64,000 nucleotides of DNA, taken from positions 124,001 to 188,000 of the forward strand of contig NZ_BDBU01000025.1 of assembly GCF_001613145.1 (NCBI RefSeq). The letters run 5' to 3'. The stretch is from Nocardia jejuensis NBRC 103114. GTDB taxonomy: Bacteria; Actinomycetota; Actinomycetes; Mycobacteriales; Mycobacteriaceae. Shown piece by piece: positions 49,742 to 56,969 of this stretch. The first letter of the stretch is position 1; the number at the start of each line of letters is the position of its first letter. A model generated the notes under the pieces. It was given only the letters and a program-made list of their open reading frames with translations. It searched no databases and was not told the origin of the DNA. The translations under genes were made by a program, and so were the position numbers.

Positions 49742-50320
49742 TCACTGAGGGGGCACCGCAGTCGCGTCAACCGCCGTGCACTGGTCCAATGCTCGCTGGG
49801 CAAGATCCTCAGCCTCGGTCGCAGCGAGGCCGAAGACCTCTTGCAACTCGCGCGCGATCTCATTCAGGTCGAGGCCCTCCTTTGCCCGCGTGCACGCCAG
49901 AGGGAACGGATCGGAAGCAGGCTGCGAGCTGGCCGGTGGGGTCGTGGTAGGTGGCGGAACGGCCGGTGGGGTCACAGCAGGCGGTGGGCTGTAACCCGGC
50001 CTCGGCACATTCGGTCCGCCGAGCCCCGGACTGGAAGACGCATGAGATGCATGAGACGAATGGGATGAATGAGAGGAATGAGAACCATGCTGCGCGAACA
50101 ACCTGCCATCGCTGGTGCGATGCGTCGTGAAGCTCATCAACTCGACCTCGTTCGGCAAGGCGACCCGAGGCTCCGGCCAGGCCTCCTCCTGTGCCGCCGT
50201 AACGCGAGGTTCGTCCGTTCCCGTCGAGACGGACGCCTCCGCGATTGCCTGTGCGGCTGTGGGGATCGCGAGCGCGGCGAGGGCCGCCGTCAGACTCACG
50301 ATCTTCGGCGTCTCACGCAT
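49742..50320 (-). CDS. hxsA: His-Xaa-Ser repeat precursor protein HxsA
   Basis: A 192-residue precursor. Signal peptide about 1-24 (LTAALAALAIPTAAQA), then six consecutive His-Xaa-Ser triplets at residues 78-95 (HGS, HSS x3, HAS x2), a Pro-rich linker (about 107-140) and a helical C-terminal domain with two Cys (146 and 183 approximately). The repeats are the expected targets of HxsB/HxsC. Exported. First large gene of the hxsA-D-B-C operon; RBS GGGAGG precedes the ATG. Confidence 0.9.
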   Translation of the reverse strand: MRETPKIVSLTAALAALAIPTAAQAIAEASVSTGTDEPRVTAAQEEAWPEPRVALPNEVELMSFTTHRTSDGRLFAQHGSHSSHSSHSSHASHASSSPGLGGPNVPRPGYSPPPAVTPPAVPPPTTTPPASSQPASDPFPLACTRAKEGLDLNEIARELQEVFGLAATEAEDLAQRALDQCTAVDATAVPPQ

Positions 50321-50381
50321 TCGTACCTCCCAGAATCGAACCCGAGTTGACCACGGCGAACGAAATATCCGTGCGCTCCAT
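50313..50381 (-). CDS. 22-codon open frame overlapping the hxsA start
   Basis: ATG at 50381 with a strong GGAGGGGGTG RBS, sequence beginning MERTDISFAV and ending GGTNA, stop TGA at 50315-50313 inside the hxsA start region (8-base overlap). It lies in a different frame from hxsA. It could be a coupling leader peptide or a tiny conserved gene. No homology known to me. Confidence 0.4.
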   Translation of the reverse strand: MERTDISFAVVNSGSILGGTNA

Positions 50382-50995
50382 CGTCACCCCCTCCATCACA
50401 ACATCGACCTTCGAAACTTGTTGCCGCAAAGAGTATCTCGCCCGCCGCTGGACCGTTACATATCGAGTTATCACGCGCCCGCACAACGTTCCGGTGACGT
50501 CGACGACCGCACCCGTCGGGCGCAGGATGCGCCGTCACACTGACAACGCAGACACCGATACCGCGACCGCAACAGCTACCACCAGCGCCGACACCGGTCG
50601 ACCGCCGCGAGACAGGATCGAAACGCCATATCCTGCCCTGCGGCAACGGATTACCGCTCGCGATCACATTGTCGGCGGCCTCGTAGCCCCCTCATCCGCT
50701 GACGACGACTCAGCAACAGCGCCCGAGAGGTGCTCGTAGCCGCGGCTTCCCGATACCCTCTGCGGGATTCATCGAGCCAACGGGGGCATGGCGATCGGTA
50801 TTGTCACCCGCGTCGTGATCTCGAAACTGTTGGAAGCGTTGACCCAAACCCGCAGGTTGATGGTTTGCTGTCACACCCCCGAGGAAGCGCGCAGGAGAGG
50901 CCGGAAGCACTACGGTCATCTCATACAGCGGCATCGTGACCAAGATGAGGTTAGCCTGAGTAAAGACACTGTCGCCTAACAGATTTGAATAAAGG
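50382..50995. other. Intergenic, no gene seen
   Basis: About 600 bp upstream of the hxs operon. It should hold the hxs promoter, but no convincing -35/-10 pair stands out. Several short open frames on both strands lack RBS or protein-like features. Confidence 0.4.
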
Positions 50996-51190
50996 CAGCT
51001 GAATGGCTCAATTGAGGATTTCGACCGCCCCGGCACTACCGAGCATCCCGCACTGGTTGACCAGCAACGCCAGGAGGTCCTGTCACAGTTCCCGCTCGAA
51101 GCGTGGTGGGAACTGCCGCCGCAGCGATATGCGCTGGGTTTGGGCAGCGACGGGGACGACGTACCTTTACCTCGAATACGGCCATGGTAG
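50996..51190 (+). pseudogene. N-terminal relic of a McrB-like ATPase
   Basis: A 64-codon stretch reads EDFDRPGTTEHPALVDQQRQ and then LSQFPLEAWWELPPQRYALG before a stop. This matches the N-terminal signature of actinobacterial McrB-type restriction ATPases (DRPGxxEHPALV...FPLxxWPxLxLERYALG). There is no start codon and the ATPase part is absent, so it is a fragment. It lies next to a defence island. Confidence 0.5.
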
Positions 51191-51440
51191 GGCCAGGACT
51201 CGCAGACAGCAAGTAGGCCATACTCGTAGTAGTACAGCCAGCATCGGTCTCACACCGAGAGCGCCTGACGAACCCAGCCCGCGCAACCGGAAAACCGGGA
51301 CGGACACGCCATTGCTCTGAATCATCATTGTGACGCCCGATGGACGACTTGGACTACTTTCGACATGACCGGTCGCCGAAATGTTCCGCCGCGAATTTTT
51401 GGGGTTTTCTTGGTGCAGGGTCCGATCAGTGGACCGAACG

Positions 51441-51480
51441 AAAAAAGCCCTTTGACCATATTTACTGGTCAGGGAACTTT
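51441..51480 (-). terminator. Hairpin with T-tract following the second tRNA-like fragment
   Basis: On the minus strand TTCCCTGACCAGTAAATATG continues to a matching GGTCAAAGGG arm and then GGCTTTTTTCG: a factor-independent terminator placed just after the tRNA-like T arm, the same order as at 46466-46535. Confidence 0.6.
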
Positions 51481-51493
51481 TCAGGCTCCCCCG

Positions 51494-51517
51494 TCTGGAC
51501 TCGAACCAGAAACCTGC
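51494..51517. repeat. 24-bp direct repeat, copy 2 (tRNA T-arm-like)
   Basis: Exact copy of 46512-46535, 4982 bp away in the same orientation. The minus strand continues into CGGGGGAGCC like a tRNA acceptor 3' strand, but no 5' partner TCCCCCG exists upstream. Probable att-like remnant. Confidence 0.7.
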
Positions 51518-51659
51518 AGATAAGGAGCCACCGTCGAGGCACAGGTCACACCAATGGGTGAAGATAATCGCCGCTTATGGGGTCAAGTCGAAACACACGA
51601 AACACCCGATGCAACCAGCAGGTTCGCGTACGAGAACTGCTGAAACGACCTCGAATATT

Positions 51660-51870
51660 TGGTGAAAGTTTGGGACGGGGTCGAATCCGCCCGACCCCAC
51701 TCCGAGCGCTAGCCCCCGCCACCACCCTCATCGCAGGCAAGGCCATGTAACTACACGGCGGCCTGGGCTACACGTGGGACAGCGGCATCCACATGCACCT
51801 CAAACGCACCACTCTCAACCGCTCCATCTTCGGTTCCCCCGCCGACCGTCGTAGACGCCTGGTCGCCCGC
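51660..51870 (+). pseudogene. C-terminal relic of an acyl-CoA dehydrogenase
   Basis: After an in-frame TAA at 51748 the sequence reads LHGGLGYTWDSGIHMHLKRT then FGSPADRRRRLVA, the C-terminal signature of acyl-CoA dehydrogenases (QLHGGIGYTWEHD...LKRA). Upstream, VWDGVESAR in another frame fits the preceding helix. So at least one frameshift and one stop are present. Confidence 0.6.
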
Positions 51871-51899
51871 TATTCCGGCAGCGGAGACCTCCACGTCGC

Positions 51900-52421
51900 C
51901 GCTGCACGAAGATCCAGCGCAGGTAGGCTACGCAGTACCTGTCCTGCGGCTGAGATCACCTCGGAGAGTTCAGGAACGGCGAGGTGGATGACAGTCAGAT
52001 CCCCCAAGGACGAAACCCCCTAGTCGAATCGCACTCCGACCGAATAGATCTCATACTGTCCAATGGCGTGATGCAGCCCGAACCTCTCGCGCATTGGCCG
52101 CCGGCGACGACATCTACATTGCGAGGGCGAGAAGGATATCCTGGCGCCCCACCACGCCCGTTTCATTGCCGCCTGCGGCGATGGCGAAGTCCTCGGCGTT
52201 ACAACCAGACCACGCCGAATGGCTCCGCGGTGTCCGCTACGTCTGGATCGTTGTTGACCACGATGCCCCGACTACCAGCACGCACCCAAAATCGCTGACA
52301 CACTGAACAATTTGGTCGCTGGGATCCGAATTGTCCAAGCACACGACAGCAATGATCTTACCGATCACTGAACCGTCACGGGTTGGGGCCGCTTCCTTCC
52401 TTGAGGAAGATGGTCTCCATC
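51900..52421. other. Intergenic, no gene seen
   Basis: No recognisable gene between the dehydrogenase relic and the IS3 remnant. The left end of the IS element should lie here but no inverted repeat was identified. Confidence 0.4.
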
Positions 52422-52694
52422 ATGACGAAGCGTTACCCGCCCGAGGTCCGCGAGAAGGCCGTTCGTTTGGCCTTGGAACGACTCGATGAGTTCGAGAGGC
52501 TGCGAGTGTGGGTGAAAGAGGCCCTCGCCCAGGGCTCCCGGCCGGGCGGCAAGAGTGCGCCGGAGCTGTCGACGGCCGAGCGAGACGAGCTGGCGAAGCT
52601 GCGTAAGGAGGTTCGAGACCTCAAGCAGGCCAGCGAGATACTGAAATTGGCATCGGCTTTCGTCGCGCGGGAACTCGACCCGCGACACCACTGA
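52422..52694 (+). pseudogene. IS3-family transposase OrfA with an internal deletion
   Basis: It begins TKRYPPEVREKAVRLALERL as in IS3 OrfA and ends LKQASEILKLASAFVARELD, but jumps from LDEFE directly to RLRVWVKEAL. About 25 residues carrying most of the helix-turn-helix are missing in frame. The product is 90 residues. Confidence 0.75.
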
Positions 52695-53364
52695 TCGTCG
52701 GGTTCATCGACGATACCGCCAGGTATATGGAGTCGAGTCGATTTTCCGTGCGCTGGCCGCGCACGGAATCCAAATCGCGCCGCGGACCTATCGCAAGGCC
52801 CGACACCGACCGCCGTCGGCGCGGGATATCGCAGATGCGTACGTGGAGAACGCATTACGCGATCTGGCAGGGCAGCCAGAACAGATGTACGGGCGTCGGA
52901 AAATGACCCGCTACCTGCACCGAAAAGGCCACGCGGTGGCATTCTGCACCGTGGACCGGATCATGCGAGAACTCGGCATGAACGGCATCGTGCGCGGCCG
53001 CAAGCTGCGCACCACGATCCCCGCCAAGAACGGGATCCGCGCCGGCGACAAGCTCAACCGCGACTTCACCGCTCTCGCACCGAACCGGGTGTGGGTCGCC
53101 GATTTCACCTATGTCTCGACCTGGACCGGATGGGCGTATGTGGCGTTCGTTTTCGACGCCTACTCCCGCGCCATCGTCGGCTGGACGACCGCCGCCACGA
53201 AAACCGCTGCACTGGTGTCGAAGTCCCTCAACATGGCCGTGTGGCGGCGTGATCATTACGGGCACCCGATCGAGCCCGGACTGATCCACCACTCGGGTGC
53301 AGGGTCGCGATACCCGTCGCCAACCGGCGCTGGTCTGAAACCGAAGCCGGTCCCTTACCCGTGA
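52690..53364 (+). pseudogene. IS3-family transposase OrfB, truncated
   Basis: Frame-shifted continuation of OrfA (YRQVYGVESIFRALAAHGIQ onward, YGRRKMTRYLHRKGHAVA) with the DDE integrase core VWVADFTYVSTWTGW. The second Asp motif, normally HHSDAGSQY, reads HHSGAGSRY, and the protein then ends in unrelated sequence, so the last Glu region is lost. Inactive. Confidence 0.8.
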
Positions 53365-53735
53365 CGGTTCACACTTCGGCGCTGGACACTACACCGACGA
53401 GCTCGAACCAGTGCCTGTTCTTGATGACTACTTCCGGAGAGCGAGCGGCCCCTGATCCCCTCGCCGGCAGCCAACAGGCCAATCTACTGTTCACGTCATG
53501 GGCCCGGCTCCAGAACGATCGGAGCATACGAGGGCCGAAGTGCTTGCGACAGAACAGATTGCGGACCATAGCTTCCCCTGTCCATCCGCACAGCCTCAGC
53601 CTGATCAACTAACACTGAACGACTACAGCGCCGATCAGCCCTACCTCCGTTGTTCGGCAACCGATCTCGATGGATCCGGCGGCGCATCGTAAGGTGTGGA
53701 GCAGCTAGAAGCAGCCGGTGTCGGGGGGAGTATGG
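53365..53735. other. Intergenic before the defence operon
   Basis: About 370 bp with no supported gene. The operon promoter should be here; GTAAGGTG at about 53690 is a possible -10 region but no clear -35 was found. Confidence 0.35.
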
Positions 53736-56700
53736 ATGACAGAGCTCTTCGCTCCGGGAAAACGAATCCGGTTGCCGCACAATCCGGATACCTGGCTTGT
53801 GGTCGACTTCGCACGACAGCTCCAGGACGGCGGCTGGATTCTCTACGCTGGACCGGACGGTCAGGATGCCCTTCAGAAGATCGCCCTGACTGCCGAACAG
53901 GCCGCGGAAGTGGAGACGCTGTCACTAGACAGTGGCGGTCGATCGTCTGCCGTAATCGCAGGATTGTGGACCGCTTGGCTGGCGGCTGTCGACTCGGATC
54001 CGGCCACGAGTCTGTTACCCTCGACGAGCCTGCGGCCGTATAGGCATCAGGTCGCCGCTGTATACGGAGCCATGCTGCCGCAGCCACGACTACGTTTCCT
54101 CCTCTGCGATGAGCCCGGAACAGGCAAAACCGTCATGGCTGGTCTGTACATCAGAGAGATGCAACGACTCGGAGCAATTCGGCGCGCACTCGTAGTTGTC
54201 CCAGCCGGGCTAGTCTCCAAGTGGCAAAGCGACATTGAACGATTCTTTGGGACACCCGTACGACGCATAACGGCGAACACTGCTCGCGAGCGCGCCCTAG
54301 AAGTCGAGCACGATCTGTGGATCGTCTCGATGGAACTGGCCGCAGTGAACATGAATGTCCAGGACGCCATCCATCCCGACCAGGCAGGGTGGGATCTCGT
54401 AGTTTTCGACGAAGCCCATCGTCTGACACCTACAGCACAGTCCTTACACAGGCTCGGACGGCTGCTGAGTCGCAGTCCCCGTGTGCTGGCGATGACGGCG
54501 ACACCTCATCGCGGTTCGGAATGGTTGTTCCGCCATCTGCTCCACCTAGTCGATCCAGAGGTATACCCCGATCCGGGTGACGACCCTAAGCGCTCTTTGA
54601 CGGCGCTCAGACCCGGAAGCGTGCACTTTCTCCGTCGAATGAAAGAAGACCTTGTCGACATCGATGGCGTGACGCCTCTGTTCACGCGGCGGCGCGCGAC
54701 AAACCTACGAGTTCCACTCAATTCGGTTGAACACGCGGCATATACGGCAGCGCTGGCGCTAGTAGACCAGTACTTCCCTTCCCAGGCTCGTCCGCTCGCA
54801 CGGATGGTTTACGGCAAACGTGCGGCTTCCAGCCTGCATGCGCTCGCGGAAACTCTGAGCCGCCGTACTCTTAACATGGGCGCAATGTCGCCCGTCGAAG
54901 CGGCGGCCACAGCGGACCCGTACGGAGAAGACACTGCTATCCGCGATGAGGCACGTGTCACCTTCTCGGATTCCACAGCACCACGCTCCGAGCAGTCCGC
55001 GGTCCGCTCACTGCTGTCGGACATCTCGACAGCGCTCGGCGGCGCCGAGTACGTGCCCTCGAAGTGGTCCGCGCTGATGGAAACATGCTTGTGGGAAAAC
55101 GGAATACGGCCTAACGGAACAGAGCAGGCGGTGATCTTCACCGAGTTCGCCGATTCCGCGGTATGGATCGTCCGACGGCTGTCAGCGAGTGGATACGACG
55201 CCCGTATCTACAGCGGTCGGCTTACGTCCGCCGAACGAGACGAAGTTCGAAGGGCCTTCATGGCCGGCTTGTTTCAGATTATCGTCTCGACCGACGCGGG
55301 TAACGAAGGGATCGACCTACAAACTGCTCACGTACTGGTCAACTACGACATTCCATGGTCTCTGGTGCGACTGGAACAGCGGATGGGTCGAATCCATCGA
55401 GTCGGACAAACCAAGGACGTCGAGCTGTACAACTTGGTCGCTGCTGGCACGCGCGAGGGTGACACACTATTAAGCCTGCTCGAGAACTTCGTAACGGCCG
55501 CAAACGAACTGGGAGGCAAGATGTTCGACAGCTTGTCGTTAATAGCTGAACTCGCGGCCGTCCCCTTCGGGGAGTGGCTGCAGACAATGTATGGCGACGA
55601 CGAGCCGGCGAAACGTTCCATTGCCCAGGCCGCAAAGCAGATCAAAGCGGCTGATCTGAAACGACATGCCGAATCCTCTTTTCGGCAGGACAACGCCATT
55701 AGCACGGCACTCAGCTCGAAATCCCTTATTGCCCAATCCAATCATGATCTAGGTGGCGCAATCACGCCTGCAATCGTCGGAGCGTTTCTGCAGCGGCTCT
55801 CGACAGCCGACGTTCTGCGGGCATCTCATACGGCCGCAGGCGAGGGCATACTTCAGCTCGATTCGACGAACCCACTGCCGATGAGTTTGGGTGGTCGATC
55901 GCAAGTCCTAGTATCCACGGAAATCGTCCCCCCGAGCACTGAAATGACGATCGCCGACGCATCAGCCATCGTTCCGCTGCGACCTGGCACCGTGGCTCTG
56001 AATGACCTTCTGGACATGTCAGCACGCTATCTGGCACCGGAGATGTATCGAGGAGGCGTTGCTGCGGATCCACTCGCGTCGACAGCGTACGAGCTCCTGC
56101 TCTTTGCTTCCGAATTGGCCTCCCCTTCCACCCGGAGGACCACACCGTGGTCGGCGTTGATCCGTGTCGATGCCAACGGGGATGTGCTTCATGTCGGCTG
56201 GGAAGTCGTGGGCAATCTCATAACAACCGAATCCACACCTGCGCCGAATGAGCCTCTCACAGCCGAACTGGCCGAGAATGAGGCGCGCCATCAACTTGCC
56301 CATGTTGTGGCACGGTGGCGCGAAGAGCGCCATGAATGGTTGGCGACGGCTAAACGCGAGCTCACGGCTCTACCCGTCAACCTGACCCTGGATATCGATT
56401 CCCGTAGCGAGCGTATCGCTGCGCGCGATCGTCTTGCGGCTGTGGCGGAGGACAGGCTCGATCATCTCGAGCGACTCTGCTGCCTCGACGCCGAGCCACC
56501 ACGGCTGCTGGCACGCCTACAGGTTGTTCCGACTGCGACACCGGAGATCTCCCGCCATCGGCGAGCCGATGCGATCGCCTGCAGCCGCATTCGTCAGCAT
56601 CTCACCGAGGCCGGATGGCAAGTCGATGACACATGCGCAAAGGGCCGTGGATTCGACCTGCTCGCCACACGCGGTTCCGAGTACAGACTCATTGTCGCCA

Positions 56701-56969
56701 AGGGAATCTGGAGCAATGCAGACACCGGATCGATCCTGATTCGCGGTGACGAATTGCTTCTAGCCGCCCAGTTTTCCACCGACCACTGGTTGTACGTGGT
56801 CGAGTCGTGTGGCGATGGGCTCGGTTCGATCATCGGAACAGCCCGAGATCCGTTGTCCGCGTTGAATATAGATCTCGACAACCGGGCCTACTTCGAGCTG
56901 CCCGGAACTGCCTTGCGCGACAGGCTCATCGCTGCATCCAACCATTCCGCCGAGAAGGAGTCCGCATGA
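53736..56969 (+). CDS. SNF2/DEAD-like helicase with C-terminal DUF3883-like domain
   Basis: A 1077-residue superfamily 2 helicase: Walker A PGTGKT at 127-132, DEAH 225-228, motif III MTATPHRG, motif V STDAGNEGIDLQ, motif VI QRMGRIHRVGQ. The last 130 residues (RADAIACSRIRQHLTEAGWQ, FDLLATRG, RLIVAKGIW) resemble a DUF3883 nuclease-fold domain with a D...x-A-K core. First gene of a three-gene operon with a DNA methyltransferase and a DUF499 ATPase; helicases of this kind are core parts of DISARM/BREX-like phage defence. Start ATG 53736 after GGGGGGAG. Lower GC than the rest of the window. Confidence 0.85.
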   Translation: MTELFAPGKRIRLPHNPDTWLVVDFARQLQDGGWILYAGPDGQDALQKIALTAEQAAEVETLSLDSGGRSSAVIAGLWTAWLAAVDSDPATSLLPSTSLRPYRHQVAAVYGAMLPQPRLRFLLCDEPGTGKTVMAGLYIREMQRLGAIRRALVVVPAGLVSKWQSDIERFFGTPVRRITANTARERALEVEHDLWIVSMELAAVNMNVQDAIHPDQAGWDLVVFDEAHRLTPTAQSLHRLGRLLSRSPRVLAMTATPHRGSEWLFRHLLHLVDPEVYPDPGDDPKRSLTALRPGSVHFLRRMKEDLVDIDGVTPLFTRRRATNLRVPLNSVEHAAYTAALALVDQYFPSQARPLARMVYGKRAASSLHALAETLSRRTLNMGAMSPVEAAATADPYGEDTAIRDEARVTFSDSTAPRSEQSAVRSLLSDISTALGGAEYVPSKWSALMETCLWENGIRPNGTEQAVIFTEFADSAVWIVRRLSASGYDARIYSGRLTSAERDEVRRAFMAGLFQIIVSTDAGNEGIDLQTAHVLVNYDIPWSLVRLEQRMGRIHRVGQTKDVELYNLVAAGTREGDTLLSLLENFVTAANELGGKMFDSLSLIAELAAVPFGEWLQTMYGDDEPAKRSIAQAAKQIKAADLKRHAESSFRQDNAISTALSSKSLIAQSNHDLGGAITPAIVGAFLQRLSTADVLRASHTAAGEGILQLDSTNPLPMSLGGRSQVLVSTEIVPPSTEMTIADASAIVPLRPGTVALNDLLDMSARYLAPEMYRGGVAADPLASTAYELLLFASELASPSTRRTTPWSALIRVDANGDVLHVGWEVVGNLITTESTPAPNEPLTAELAENEARHQLAHVVARWREERHEWLATAKRELTALPVNLTLDIDSRSERIAARDRLAAVAEDRLDHLERLCCLDAEPPRLLARLQVVPTATPEISRHRRADAIACSRIRQHLTEAGWQVDDTCAKGRGFDLLATRGSEYRLIVAKGIWSNADTGSILIRGDELLLAAQFSTDHWLYVVESCGDGLGSIIGTARDPLSALNIDLDNRAYFELPGTALRDRLIAASNHSAEKESA

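Larger units (their letters stand above)
52422..53364 (+). mobile_element. Decayed IS3-family insertion sequence
   Basis: Contains the broken orfA and orfB above. Terminal inverted repeats were not found, and the right end is missing. Confidence 0.75.

Noticed and set aside
51003..51320. Hypothetical 105-residue protein
   Set aside because: The better-supported reading is the overlapping McrB-like fragment in another frame.
51480..51600. A second complete tRNA
   Set aside because: No 5' acceptor strand complementary to CGGGGGA within 110 bases upstream.
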